Below are positions 1 to 8,207 of a stretch of DNA of 64,000 nucleotides, piece by piece. The position numbers and the translations under genes are program-made. The notes beneath the pieces were generated by a model, which searched no databases, had not been told where the DNA came from, and worked only from the letters and a program-made list of their open reading frames with translations. The DNA is from VRUE01 sp963730315 (GTDB lineage Bacteria > Actinomycetota > Thermoleophilia > Solirubrobacterales > 70-9). The DNA is taken from assembly GCA_963730315.1 (NCBI GenBank), contig CAVSRD010000019.1, positions 1 through 64,000 on the forward strand, written 5' to 3'. Numbering within the stretch: position 1 is the stretch's first letter; every line of letters begins with the position of its first letter.

Positions 1-253
1 GGGCGGCCGCCCCGCCGCGCTCGTAGGCGCGCACCTGCTCGGCGACCGTCGCCGTCGTCGCCCAGTTGGCGCCGGCGCTCGGGGAGCGGCGCTTGAACTC
101 GGCGATCAGCGAGAGGCCGGGCCGGACCAGCGCCTCGCTGAACGGCCGGTCCTCGCCGCGGCGATTCAGCCTCGACTCGAGATCCGCCTGGGCCGTCTGG
201 GCGCGGCGTTCCTCCACCCCGTCGCGGGCAGCGGCGATGAGCTGCTCGATCAT
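1..253 (-). CDS. trpC: Indole-3-glycerol phosphate synthase, N-terminal part (cut by window edge)
   Basis: Would close the indole ring of CdRP in tryptophan synthesis. Reverse-complement reading gives 84 residues, beginning MIEQLIAAARDGVEE and containing LIAEFKRRSPSAG, the conserved first strand of the TrpC barrel with its catalytic Lys. The reading frame runs off the left edge, so the rest of the barrel is not visible. The start is taken as ATG at 253; an in-frame GTG at 259 is an alternative because no clear ribosome binding site separates them. It lies 20 nt downstream of trpD and should be the next gene of the hisIE-trpEGDC transcription unit. Confidence 0.88.
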   Translation of the reverse strand, partial: MIEQLIAAARDGVEERRAQTAQADLESRLNRRGEDRPFSEALVRPGLSLIAEFKRRSPSAGANWATTATVAEQVRAYERGGAAA

Positions 254-273
254 TCCCACGTGGAGCTGAAAGC

Positions 274-1302
274 CTAGTGGGCCAGCGCCGCCGTCGTTGC
301 AACGAGTCGGTCGAGCAGCTCGCGGGCGGCGCCGGCGTCGACCGCCTCCGCCGCCTTCTCGACCCCCTCGCCGAGGCTCGCGGCGCTGCCGCCTACGTAG
401 ATCGCCGCGCCCGCGTTGAGCAGGACCAGGTCGCGGCGCGGGCCTCGCTCGCCCCCCAGCACCGCGCGCGAGGCGGCCGCGTTCTCCTCCGGGCTGCCGC
501 CCGCCACCTCCTCCAGCTCCGCCGCGGCGAGCCCGTACGCGCCCGGCTCGACGAACCACTCCTCGGTGCGACCCGCGGCGACCTCGATCACCCTGGTGCG
601 GGACGAGATCGAGAGCTCGTCGACGCCGTCCTCGGCCGAGACAACCAAGGCCTTGACGCTGCCGAGGCCGAGCAGGGCCTCGGCGATCGTCTCCTGGTAA
701 TGGCGGTCGGAGACGCCGAGCAGCTGCCGCTCGGCACCGGCCGGATTGGTCAGCGGGCCGAGGAAGTTGAAGATCGTCCGCACCCCGAGCTGCTTGCGCA
801 CCGGCACGACGTGGGCCATCGCGGCATGGTGGCGCGGGGCGAACATGAAGCCGAAGCCGATCTCGTCGATGCAGCGGCCGACCTGGGCGGGTTCCAGCTC
901 GATGTTGACGCCAAGCGCTTCCAGGAGATCGGCGGAGCCGCAGCGGCTGGTGCTGGAGCGATTGCCATGCTTGGCGACCGCGCAGCCCCCACCGGCGGCG
1001 ACCAGCGCCGCCGTGGTGGAGACGTTGAAGGTCGAGGGCCCGCCACCGGTGCCGGCGGTGTCGACCAGGTCCTTACGCTCAGTCTCGACCGGAGCGGCGA
1101 GCGCCCGCATCGTCCGCGCCAGGCCGACCAGCTCGGGGACGGTCTCCCCCTTTGCCCGCAGGGCGATCAGGAAGGCCGCGCTCTGAACCTCGCTCGTCCG
1201 GCCCGCCATGATCTCGGCCAGCACCGCGGCGGCGTGATCCGCGGTCAGGTGGTCGCCGGCGCAGACCGCGTCGATCGCCCGGGTCACGACTTCGTTAGGC
1301 AA
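274..1302 (-). CDS. trpD: Anthranilate phosphoribosyltransferase
   Basis: Transfers phosphoribose from PRPP to anthranilate, second step of tryptophan synthesis. The 342 residues match the usual family length. The PRPP-binding GTGG motif is at residues 84-87, followed by STFNVST near 90-96 and KHGNRSSTSRCGSAD from residue 111, the anthranilate and metal-binding segments. The start is TTG at 1302, overlapping the trpG stop codon by 8 nt, which implies translational coupling. It is separate from trpG here, unlike the TrpGD fusion of enterobacteria. Confidence 0.96.
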   Translation of the reverse strand: MPNEVVTRAIDAVCAGDHLTADHAAAVLAEIMAGRTSEVQSAAFLIALRAKGETVPELVGLARTMRALAAPVETERKDLVDTAGTGGGPSTFNVSTTAALVAAGGGCAVAKHGNRSSTSRCGSADLLEALGVNIELEPAQVGRCIDEIGFGFMFAPRHHAAMAHVVPVRKQLGVRTIFNFLGPLTNPAGAERQLLGVSDRHYQETIAEALLGLGSVKALVVSAEDGVDELSISSRTRVIEVAAGRTEEWFVEPGAYGLAAAELEEVAGGSPEENAAASRAVLGGERGPRRDLVLLNAGAAIYVGGSAASLGEGVEKAAEAVDAGAARELLDRLVATTAALAH

Positions 1303-1852
1303 GAAAGTTCTCCAGCAGGTGCTTGCCCTGGGGGGTGAGGACGGACTCGGGGTGGAACTGGACGCCCTCGGCCGGCAGCTCGCGGTGGCGGGCGCCCATC
1401 ACCACATCGCCGAGGCTGGCGGTCAGCTCCAGCTCGGCCGGAAGCTCCGGGTCGGCGATCAGCGAGTGGTAGCGGCCGGCCACGAGCGGGCTGGGCAGGC
1501 CGGTGTAGATCGCCTTTCCGTCGTGGACGACCTCGGCGTCCTTGCCGTGGATCGGCTCGCCCTGCACGGTGCGGCCGCCGAACGCCTCGACCAGCGACTG
1601 GTGCCCGAGGCACACCCCCAGGACCGGCGTGCCGGCCTCGGCGAAGGCGCGGATCGCCTCGACCGAGATCCCCGCCTCGGCCGGGGTGCAGGGCCCAGGC
1701 GAGACGACGAGGCGGTCGGGGCCGCGACCCAGCAGCTCCTCGACCGAGGCCTTGTCGTTGCGGACCACCTCGACCTCCGCCCCCAGCTCACCCAGGTACT
1801 GGACGAGGTTGTAGGCAAAGCTGTCGTAGTTGTCGATGACCAGTGCCTTCAT
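1295..1852 (-). CDS. trpG: Anthranilate synthase component II, glutamine amidotransferase
   Basis: Supplies ammonia from glutamine to TrpE; in many actinobacteria the same subunit also serves aminodeoxychorismate synthase. At 185 residues it is a stand-alone class I amidotransferase. The nucleophile elbow GVCLGHQ places Cys at residue 81, and QFHPES gives the catalytic His166 and Glu168. The ATG at 1852 overlaps the trpE stop in an ATGA arrangement, and its own stop overlaps trpD, so trpE, trpG and trpD form a coupled chain. A dedicated PabA cannot be excluded, but position between trpE and trpD favours TrpG. Confidence 0.95.
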   Translation of the reverse strand: MKALVIDNYDSFAYNLVQYLGELGAEVEVVRNDKASVEELLGRGPDRLVVSPGPCTPAEAGISVEAIRAFAEAGTPVLGVCLGHQSLVEAFGGRTVQGEPIHGKDAEVVHDGKAIYTGLPSPLVAGRYHSLIADPELPAELELTASLGDVVMGARHRELPAEGVQFHPESVLTPQGKHLLENFLA

Positions 1853-3381
1853 GCCCAGTCCGGCTGCTCGCAGGCCAGCTCGACGGCGCGGAAGACCGCC
1901 TTCGCCTTGTTGACCGACTCGTTGTACTCGTAGGCCGGCTTGGCGTCGGCGACGGTGCCCCCGCCCGCCTGGACATGAATCTGGCCGTCCTTGACGACGA
2001 CGGTGCGGATGTGGATCGCCGTGTCGAGGTCGCCGTTCCAGGAGAGGTAGCCGATCGCTCCGCCGTAGGAGCAGCGCTTCACCGGCTCCAGCTCATCGAT
2101 GATCTGCATAGCCCGTACCTTCGGCGCCCCGGAGAGGGTGCCGGCGGGCAGCGCCGAGCGCAGCACGTCCATCGCCCCGACCCCCTCGCGCAGCGTCCCG
2201 GAGACCTGGCTGACGATGTGCAGGACATGGGAGTAGGTCTCGACCACCATCAGCTCGTCGACCTGGACCGAGCCGTACTCGCAGACACGGCCGAGGTCGT
2301 TGCGGCCGAGGTCGACCAGCATCACGTGCTCGGCCCGCTCCTTGGGGTCGTTGACCAGCCGCTCGGCGAGGCGGCGGTCCTCCTCCTCGTCGCCGCCGCG
2401 CGGGTAGGTGCCGGCGATCGGCCGTGTCTCGACCTTGCGGTCGTGGACTTTGACCAGCGGCTCGGGCGACGCGCCGGCGATCTGGAAATCGCCGAACTCG
2501 AGAAAGTACATGTAGGGGGAGGGATTGATCGCGCGCAGGCCGCGGTAGACCGAGAAGGCCTCGACCGGCGCCGGGGCGGAAAAGCGCTGCGAGGGGACGA
2601 CCTGGAAAGCATCGCCCGCGTGCACGTACTCGACGATCCGCTCGACCGCGGATTCGAACTCCTCGCGCTCCATGTTGGAGGCGAAGTGCGGCGGCTCGGC
2701 GGCGGCGGGGCGCTCCGGCAGCGGCACGGCGCCGCGAAGCCGGCCGCGGACGTCGCCGATCGCCGCCACGGCGCGCTCGTAGGCGGCGTCGATCCCGTCC
2801 TCCTCCGCGGCGAAGGCGCAGGCCATAATTGTCACCTCGTGGCGCAGGTGATCGAAGGCGAGCAGCACGTCGGTAATCATCAGCGCCATGTCGGGCAGCC
2901 CGAGCGGGTCGGGGTTGGGTTCCCCCAGCGGCTCCACCGTGCGCACCAGGTCGTAGCCGAAGAAGCCGACCGCGCCGCCGGCGAACGGCGGCAGGCCCTC
3001 GACCGGGGCTAGGTGGAACCTGCCGAGGCGCTCGGCGACCGCGGCGTAGGGGTCGGCCGCCTCGCGGTCGGCCTCCCCTGCCTCCGCGAGCACCCCGTCG
3101 CTCCAGCGCAGCACCGAGCGAGGCCGGATGCCGACGAACGAGTAGCGGCCGACTTGGCCCTGCTCGGCCGACTCGAGCAGGAAGCAGGGCGCGCCCTCGG
3201 GCTCGCCGGCGCGCAGCTTGAGGAAAGCGGAGACGGGCGTCTCGCAGTCGTCGACGAAGCGGGCGCGCACCGGCACGACGTTGCCCTCGGTAGCGAGCCG
3301 TCGCGCCTCCTCGAGGCTGGGCTCGATCCGCAGCTCAGCGGTGGAATCACGCGTTCGTGCGTGCGAGGCACTGGACATCAT
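1849..3381 (-). CDS. trpE: Anthranilate synthase component I
   Basis: Converts chorismate plus ammonia to anthranilate, the committed step to tryptophan. The 510-residue protein has the N-terminal segment CFLLESAE, matching the LLES element that binds feedback tryptophan. The C-terminal chorismate-binding half contains GASPEPLVK, RPIAGTYPRG, LVDLGRNDLGRV and LPAGTLSGAPKVRAM. The start chosen is ATG at 3381, 30 nt after hisIE. No leader peptide with Trp codons or terminator-like attenuator is visible in that gap, so regulation by feedback inhibition is more likely than attenuation. Confidence 0.96.
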   Translation of the reverse strand: MMSSASHARTRDSTAELRIEPSLEEARRLATEGNVVPVRARFVDDCETPVSAFLKLRAGEPEGAPCFLLESAEQGQVGRYSFVGIRPRSVLRWSDGVLAEAGEADREAADPYAAVAERLGRFHLAPVEGLPPFAGGAVGFFGYDLVRTVEPLGEPNPDPLGLPDMALMITDVLLAFDHLRHEVTIMACAFAAEEDGIDAAYERAVAAIGDVRGRLRGAVPLPERPAAAEPPHFASNMEREEFESAVERIVEYVHAGDAFQVVPSQRFSAPAPVEAFSVYRGLRAINPSPYMYFLEFGDFQIAGASPEPLVKVHDRKVETRPIAGTYPRGGDEEEDRRLAERLVNDPKERAEHVMLVDLGRNDLGRVCEYGSVQVDELMVVETYSHVLHIVSQVSGTLREGVGAMDVLRSALPAGTLSGAPKVRAMQIIDELEPVKRCSYGGAIGYLSWNGDLDTAIHIRTVVVKDGQIHVQAGGGTVADAKPAYEYNESVNKAKAVFRAVELACEQPDWA

Positions 3382-3411
3382 CAGATTGCCACCAGTACCC
3401 CACCCGACTCA

Positions 3412-4059
3412 CTAGCCGCGACGGCCATTCAGCACCTCCATCACAGCCGACTGCCGCACCTCGCGCGAGGCGAGCAGCACGCCTAGGTGGTACAGCAGAT
3501 CGGCCGCCTCCTCGGCTACCCGCTCATCGGACTCCTCGCGCGCCGCCCGCACCACCTCCTCGGCCTCCTCCTCGACCTTGGCGCCGATCAGCCGGGGATC
3601 GTCGAGCAGCTTCACCGTGTAGCTGCCCTCGGGCCGCTCGGCGGCGCGGCTGCGAAGCGTGCGCTCCAGCACCGCCAGCGCCTCGTGGGCGACCGGCGCG
3701 GGCTCGCCGGGGGCAGCGGGGGCGTCTTTCTCGGTCGACGCCGACCCGCCGAGCTCGCGGTAGAAGCACGAGCGCTCGCCGGTGTGACAGGCGGGACCGG
3801 TCGCCACAACCAGGGCGACGATCGCGTCCCCGTCGCAGTCGTAGCGGAGCTGTTTCAGCCTCAGCACGTTGCCCGACTCTTCGCCTTTCCTCCAGATCTC
3901 CCCCCGCGAGCGGCTGAAGAAGTGCATCTCGCCCGTCTCGACACTGAGCCGCAGCGCCTCCTCGTTCGCATAGGCGAGGGTCAGCACCTCGCCGCTGGTG
4001 AAGTCCTGCGCCACGCACGGCACCAGGCCGCGCTCGTCGAATTCGACCTCGCCGAACAT
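3412..4059 (-). CDS. hisIE: Bifunctional phosphoribosyl-AMP cyclohydrolase / phosphoribosyl-ATP pyrophosphatase
   Basis: Carries out steps 2 and 3 of histidine synthesis. Residues 1 to about 105 are the HisI domain, with FFSRSRGEIWRKGEESGN, the metal-binding CDGDA stretch and GPACHTGERSCF (zinc cysteines and His). Residues from about 125 are the HisE MazG-like helical domain, with KVEEEAEEVVRAA and EEAADLLYHLGVLL carrying the acidic Mg-binding residues. The fusion is common, though many actinobacteria keep hisI and hisE separate. It is the first gene of a run continuing into trpE and has a promoter-like TACGAT 6 nt before its ATG. Confidence 0.95.
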   Translation of the reverse strand: MFGEVEFDERGLVPCVAQDFTSGEVLTLAYANEEALRLSVETGEMHFFSRSRGEIWRKGEESGNVLRLKQLRYDCDGDAIVALVVATGPACHTGERSCFYRELGGSASTEKDAPAAPGEPAPVAHEALAVLERTLRSRAAERPEGSYTVKLLDDPRLIGAKVEEEAEEVVRAAREESDERVAEEAADLLYHLGVLLASREVRQSAVMEVLNGRRG

Positions 4060-4065
4060 CGGGCA

Positions 4066-4071
4066 ATCGTA
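4066..4071 (-). promoter_or_regulatory. Candidate -10 element of hisIE (near-leaderless)
   Basis: TACGAT lies 6 nt upstream of the hisIE ATG and just beyond the era stop codon. With initiation about 7 nt downstream of a -10, the transcript would begin at or next to the start codon. No TTGACA-like -35 is recognisable. It belongs to a repeated pattern seen at many starts in this window. Confidence 0.45.
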
Positions 4072-4072
4072 G

Positions 4073-4993
4073 TTACTCGATGCCGAGCCGATCCAAGAGC
4101 CCCTCGTCGCGGCGCCAGCGACTGCGTACCCGGACCTGCAGGTCGAGGTGGACCTTGGCTTCGAGCTCGGCTTCCAGCGAGCGGCGGGCGGCGGCTCCGA
4201 TCTCGCCGACCTTGGCGCCTCCCTTGCCGATCAGGATGCCCTTCTGCGACTCCGACTCCGCCCAGATGTCGGCGCGGACAGCGACCAGGCCGTCCTCGCG
4301 GTGCTCGACGCCGGTCACCTCGACCTCGACCGCGTGAGGTATCTCCTCGCGGGTCCGGTTCAGCACCTGCTCGCGGATCAGCTCGGCCAGCATCGTCTTC
4401 CCCGGCTGGTCGCTGCGCTCCTCCGGCGGGTACAGATAGGGGCCCTGCGGGACGAGCTCGCCCAGCCGCTCGACCAGAGCGTCCAGCCCATCGCCGCTGC
4501 GCGCGCTGACCGGGAAGACCTCGTCGATGCCCTCGAGCTCCGCCGCCTCGGCCAGCACCGGCACCAGCTCGTTGGGACCGGCCCGGTCGACCTTGTTGAC
4601 GGCGCAGATCGTCGGCACCCCGGCGCCCGCGCCGAGCAGGGTGCGGGCGATGAAGCGGTCGCCAGGGCCGATCCCCTGCTCGCCGTCGACAACCAGCAGA
4701 ACCAGGTCGGAGTCGGCCAGCTCGCGCTCGACCCGCCGCTGCATGCGCTCGGTCAGCACGTCGCGCGGTCGCTGCACGCCGGGCAGGTCGACGAGGACGA
4801 GCTGGCGGCCGCCCTCGGTGTCGGTGGCGATGCCGCGGATCGCCCGCCGGGTCGTCTGCGGCCGTACCGAGACGATCGCCACGCGGCTGCCGACGATCGC
4901 GTTGACCAGGGTCGACTTGCCGACGTTGGGCCGCCCAGCGAGGCCGACGAAACCACTCCGCTTCCTCATCTGCTCCAGCTCGCTCGCGCTCAT
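4073..4993 (-). CDS. era: GTPase Era
   Basis: Ribosome-associated GTPase needed for 16S rRNA 3'-end maturation and 30S assembly. The 306 residues match the family. The G1 loop is GRPNVGKST near residue 21, G2 the PQTTR segment, G3 DLPG, and G4 NKVD near 140. The C-terminal KH domain, which binds the 16S tail, contains ESQKGILIGKGGAKVGEIG. The ATG at 4993 overlaps the ybeY stop by 4 nt and lies inside one copy of a 45-bp direct repeat. Its neighbours ybeY and phoH are the standard Era partners in 16S processing and RNA quality control. Confidence 0.97.
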   Translation of the reverse strand: MSASELEQMRKRSGFVGLAGRPNVGKSTLVNAIVGSRVAIVSVRPQTTRRAIRGIATDTEGGRQLVLVDLPGVQRPRDVLTERMQRRVERELADSDLVLLVVDGEQGIGPGDRFIARTLLGAGAGVPTICAVNKVDRAGPNELVPVLAEAAELEGIDEVFPVSARSGDGLDALVERLGELVPQGPYLYPPEERSDQPGKTMLAELIREQVLNRTREEIPHAVEVEVTGVEHREDGLVAVRADIWAESESQKGILIGKGGAKVGEIGAAARRSLEAELEAKVHLDLQVRVRSRWRRDEGLLDRLGIE

Positions 4994-5030
4994 GATCCCC
5001 GGAGATCTCGCTCGCTCGCTCCCGCGTCCG
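4986..5030. repeat. 45-bp direct repeat, copy A (ybeY/era junction)
   Basis: Identical over 45 bp to 5439-5483. On the minus strand it encodes the last residues of ybeY (DAGASERDLRGS, then TGA) and the overlapping ATGAGCGC start of era. Similarity extends a few bases further with one mismatch. Duplication of a stop/start junction is the simplest reading. Confidence 0.9.
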
Positions 5031-5403
5031 GAGGCAGCGGGGCTGTTAACGAGCGCAGGACCTTCTCCTGCAAGCCGAGCATCTCGCCCGCGTCGGCCTC
5101 GTGGTCATAGCCGCAGAGGTGGAGGACGCCGTGGACCGCGGCCTCGGTCAGGTCGGTGCAGTGCTCGGGGCAGATCGCCACGTCGCCCAGCTCGCGCGGT
5201 CCGGCGGTCGGGCCGGTTTCGTCGACCGGGAAGGCGAGCACGTCGGTCGGCTCGTCGAGGCCGCGGTGCTCGCGGTTCAGAGCGCGGATCCGCCCCGCGT
5301 CGACGATCTCGACCGCGAGGTGACCGTCGGCGACGCCGGCCGCCGCGAGCGCCGCGGCGACCGCCCCGCGCAGCTCGACCGGCACGTCGCCGACGTCAAC
5401 CAC
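4990..5403 (-). CDS. ybeY: Endoribonuclease / rRNA maturation factor YbeY
   Basis: Single-strand endoribonuclease involved in 16S rRNA 3'-end maturation and 70S quality control. The 137-residue protein carries the family zinc motif HGVLHLCGYDHE, giving three histidines with H-x3-H-x5-H spacing, and the upstream TDVLAFPVDE strand. The start is GTG at 5403; only an ATT is available slightly further upstream before an in-frame stop. The C-terminal DAGASERDLRGS is encoded by repeat copy A and recurs at the end of phoH, so this tail is probably not part of the native fold. It lies between phoH and era as in most bacteria. Confidence 0.93.
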   Translation of the reverse strand: MVDVGDVPVELRGAVAAALAAAGVADGHLAVEIVDAGRIRALNREHRGLDEPTDVLAFPVDETGPTAGPRELGDVAICPEHCTDLTEAAVHGVLHLCGYDHEADAGEMLGLQEKVLRSLTAPLPPDAGASERDLRGS

Positions 5404-5438
5404 GCCAATTCCGCCGGCGTGCTCGCTCTCCCTCGCTT

Positions 5439-5483
5439 GCGCTCATGATCCCCGGAGATCTCGCTCGCTCGCTCCCGCGTCCG
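5439..5483. repeat. 45-bp direct repeat, copy B (phoH/ybeY junction)
   Basis: Perfect copy of 4986-5030. Here it encodes the phoH C-terminal tail DAGASERDLRGS with TGA, overlapping an ATG that opens only a 16-codon frame (MSASEGERARRRNWRG) ending just inside the start of ybeY. The mini-frame is probably a by-product of the duplicated junction rather than a gene. Confidence 0.9.
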
Positions 5484-6442
5484 CTGCTGGCGGGTTGGTC
5501 TTCCTCTCTGAATGCTCGCCATAAGCGGCGACGATCCGCTGCACCAGCTTGTGGCGGACGACGTCCTCGCCGCCGAAGCGGATGAAGGAGATGTCGGGGA
5601 CCTGGCTGAGGATGTCGCGCACGACGACCAGCCCGGAGCGTTGTTCTGCCGGCAGGTCGATCTGGGTGATGTCCCCCGTGACGACCATCCGCGAGTTGAA
5701 GCCGAGCCGGGTCAGGAACATCTTCATCTGCTCGGGGCTCGTGTTCTGCGCCTCGTCGAGGATCACGAACGAGTCGTTCAAGGTCCGGCCCCGCATGAAG
5801 GCCAGCGGCGCCACCTCGATCACGCCGCGCTCGAAGTAGCCGTTGACCCGGTCGGGGTCGAGCATGTCGTAGAGCGCGTCGAACAGCGGCCGCAGGTACG
5901 GGTCGACCTTGGCCTGAATGTCGCCGGGCAGGAAGCCGAGCCGCTCGCCGGCCTCGACCGCCGGACGGGTGAGGATGATCCGCTGCACCTCGCGTTCGGC
6001 CAGCGCCGCCGCGGCCATCGCCACTGCGAGGAAGGTCTTGCCGGTGCCCGCCGGGCCCTATCCCGAAGGTGATCGTCTGGCGGCGGATCGAGTCGACGTA
6101 ACGCTTCTGGTTGAGCGTCTTCGGCGCCACCTTGGTGTTGCGGTGTCGCCAGACGACGTCCTCGAGGATCTGCGCCGGGCTCTCGTGCGCGTCGAGCGCC
6201 CCGGTCACCGCTTCGATCGTCCCGGGCGCCACCTCGTGCCCCTGCTCGATCAGGTCGACCAGCTCGTCGACCACGGTGGCGGCGGTCTGCACGTCGCCGG
6301 CGTTGCCGTCCAGGGTGAGGACGTTGCCGCGCAGGTGGAAGTCGCAGTCCAGACGTCCCCGCAGCGCCCGCAGCACGGCGTCCTCCGAGCCCGCCAGCTC
6401 GGCGGCTACGGTGTTGTCGAGGGTCAGCTGCCTACGCGCCAA
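5443..6442 (-). pseudogene. phoH: PhoH-family ATPase, split by a +1 frameshift at the Walker A motif
   Basis: PhoH/YbeZ proteins are P-loop ATPases that work with YbeY in RNA metabolism. The N-terminal part (KH-like region, then TLNQKRYVDSIRRQTITFGIGP) is in one frame. The rest, from the Walker A lysine through ILTRPAVEAGE, FVILDEAQN (Walker B) and VTGDITQIDLP, is in another. The shift is one extra base in the GC run around 6047-6057, exactly where GPAGTGKT should be. Removing one base restores a full family-length protein. The likely start is TTG at 6442, overlapping the yqeY stop. Because all downstream motifs are intact, a sequencing error is at least as likely as a true pseudogene. Confidence 0.85.
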
Positions 6443-6863
6443 GTCGCTCTCGCACCGCCGCGCTGACCCGCTTGCCGTCGGCACGCCCCCCGACCTTCGG
6501 CATCAGCGCCGACATCACCTGGCCCATCTGCCGCTGCTCGGAGGCGCCCGTTTCGGCGACGGCCGCGTCGACCAGCTCGGCCAGCTCCTCGTTGGAGAGC
6601 TGAGCCGGAAGGTAGGCCTCGATCAGCTCCGCCTCGAACCTCTCGCTGCTCGCCTGCTCGGCGCGGTTCGCCTCGTGGTAGGCGTCGGCCGCCTCGAGCC
6701 GCTTCTTGCGCTCCCGCTGCAGGACCGCGACCTCGTCGCCTTTGCCGAGCTTCGCGTCCTGCTGCAAGGCGTCGACGATCATCCGCAGCGCCCCGGCACG
6801 ATCACGCTCGCCCGCCTTCATCGCGGTGCGCACGTCTGCCTGGACCTTTTCCAGAACGCTCAT
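6432..6863 (-). CDS. GatB/YqeY domain-containing protein
   Basis: 143 residues matching the YqeY family, a small helical domain shared with the tail of the GatB amidotransferase subunit. Visible family features are the N-terminal VQADVRTAMKAGERDRAGALRM (long helices with AMKA), EAYLPAQLSNEEL in the middle, and MGQVMSALMPKVGGRADG near the C-terminus. The precise function is unknown; a role in tRNA-dependent amidation is suggested only by homology. The ATG at 6863 lies 5 nt after the murI stop, and the gene overlaps the probable phoH start, so it belongs to the murI-yqeY-phoH-ybeY-era chain. Confidence 0.9.
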   Translation of the reverse strand: MSVLEKVQADVRTAMKAGERDRAGALRMIVDALQQDAKLGKGDEVAVLQRERKKRLEAADAYHEANRAEQASSERFEAELIEAYLPAQLSNEELAELVDAAVAETGASEQRQMGQVMSALMPKVGGRADGKRVSAAVRERLGA

Positions 6864-6868
6864 CGTCG

Positions 6869-7723
6869 CTAAGGGTAGTCGCCGGGCAGTGAGATCCGCT
6901 CCACCTCTCCCAGCGGCATCTGCAGGAAGCGGGTTCCCAGCTCGCGAAACGAGTCGACCTCGCCGCTGCAGAGGAAGCGGTAGTCGCCTTCGCCGCCCGG
7001 AGGGCAGGCCAGGTCGCGCTGCCCGAGGCAGCGCTGGACGGCGGCGGCGACCGCGTGGCCGCCGCTGACCAGGCGCACGTCGCGGCCAAGGATGCGCTGC
7101 AGCATCGGCGCCACCAGCGGGTAGTGGGTGCAGCCGAGGATCAGCGTGTCGACCGCGGCCCGCTTCAGCGGCGCGCAGTAGGCGCGTGCCATGTCGACGA
7201 CCGCCTCGTCGAAGGGCGAGCCGTCCTGGATGAAGGGGGCCAGATCGGGCGCCTCGACCTCGGTCACCTCGAGCGCCCGCCCCTGGGCTTCCAGCGAGCG
7301 CCGGTAGGCGCCGCTCTCGACCGTATTCGGGGTGGCGAGCACGCCGACCTTGCCGCTGTCGGTGATCGCCGCGGCGATCTCGGCCTGCGGCTCGACCACC
7401 GGCACCACCTCCACCCCGCGCCGCGCGGCGACCTCGCGGGCCACGTCCTCGCCGATCGAGGTCGCCGTGTTGCAGGCGATCACCAGCAGCTTGGCGCCCC
7501 CGTCGAGCAGCAGCCCGGCGATGCCGCCGATCCGCTCGCGGAGGTGATCGGGATCGCGCGTCCCGTAGGGGAACATCGCCGTGTCGCCGAGGTATACGAA
7601 ATCCTCCTCCGGCAGCGAGACGAGGCACTCGTGCAGCACGGTGAGGCCGCCGACCCCGGAGTCGAACATCGCGATCGGCTGAGCGGAGTCGAGGCTGGCG
7701 GCGGGCGCGGGCAGGGCCGTCAG
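6869..7723 (-). CDS. murI: Glutamate racemase
   Basis: Interconverts L- and D-glutamate to supply D-Glu for peptidoglycan. The two catalytic cysteines are present in VIACNTAT and LGCTHYPL, with FDSGVGGLTVL at the N-terminus. The canonical first ATG (7669) would begin right at FDSG and cut off the first beta strand. A CTG at 7723, overlapping the upstream TGA as CTGA, would restore residues ending SAQPIAMFDSGVGG and is preferred here, giving 284 residues. No GTG or TTG is available between the two. The function is secure; the start is not. Confidence 0.92.
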   Translation of the reverse strand: MTALPAPAASLDSAQPIAMFDSGVGGLTVLHECLVSLPEEDFVYLGDTAMFPYGTRDPDHLRERIGGIAGLLLDGGAKLLVIACNTATSIGEDVAREVAARRGVEVVPVVEPQAEIAAAITDSGKVGVLATPNTVESGAYRRSLEAQGRALEVTEVEAPDLAPFIQDGSPFDEAVVDMARAYCAPLKRAAVDTLILGCTHYPLVAPMLQRILGRDVRLVSGGHAVAAAVQRCLGQRDLACPPGGEGDYRFLCSGEVDSFRELGTRFLQMPLGEVERISLPGDYP

Positions 7724-8196
7724 GGCTGGACGACCATGAAGAAGACCACGATCGCGACGATCAGGCCGGCGAGTTTGCCGGCGTTGTCGAGCTTCTTGGA
7801 GACTGCGGCGTACTCGGCGCTGAGCGTGTCGCCGGCGGCCAGGTCGCGCTCGGCCAGCTCCAGCGCCCGCTCGGTGTTCGGCCGGAAGAAGCCGTGCAGC
7901 ATGCCGAAGAGGATGACGATCCCGGCGAAGCCGACCGCGATGAAGCTTTCGCTCGCATCCCAATGGCCCTCCGCCATCAGGTAGATGCCGGCGAGGAGGA
8001 CGACGATGAGCCCCGGGCTGACCAGGTAGCGGTCGGTCGTCTGGATCCCACGGAGGACGCCGGGGACGCTCTGCGGCGCACTGCGTTCGGTGGTGCCGAT
8101 GAAGATCCCGTAGGCGAAGGTCGGCCCGATCGCCACCACGACCGCGAGCACGTGGAGGAACAGGCCAACACCGTAGGCGGTGATCGTCGCCGTCAT
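7720..8196 (-). CDS. Small integral membrane protein, DUF2269-like
   Basis: 158 residues with four likely membrane segments: about 5-30 (FLHVLAVVVAIGPTFAYGI), 58-76 (PGLIVVLLAGIYLMA), 85-103 (FIAVGFAGIVILFGML) and 140-156 (AGLIVAIVVFFMVV). The N-terminal His in LHVLAVVVAIGPT and the overall layout resemble the DUF2269 family of predicted membrane proteins, whose role is unknown. It sits between prmA and murI, 11 nt after prmA, and its stop overlaps the proposed murI start. No catalytic motif is visible. Confidence 0.75.
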   Translation of the reverse strand: MTATITAYGVGLFLHVLAVVVAIGPTFAYGIFIGTTERSAPQSVPGVLRGIQTTDRYLVSPGLIVVLLAGIYLMAEGHWDASESFIAVGFAGIVILFGMLHGFFRPNTERALELAERDLAAGDTLSAEYAAVSKKLDNAGKLAGLIVAIVVFFMVVQP

Positions 8197-8207
8197 CGGC
8201 GGAAAAC

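Noticed and set aside
3382..3411. Trp leader peptide or attenuator before trpE
   Set aside because: Only 30 nt, no Trp codons and no alternating hairpins.
5396..5446. 16-codon frame MSASEGERARRRNWRG in front of ybeY as a leader peptide
   Set aside because: Explained by duplication of the era start region in the 45-bp repeat; no sign of independent selection.
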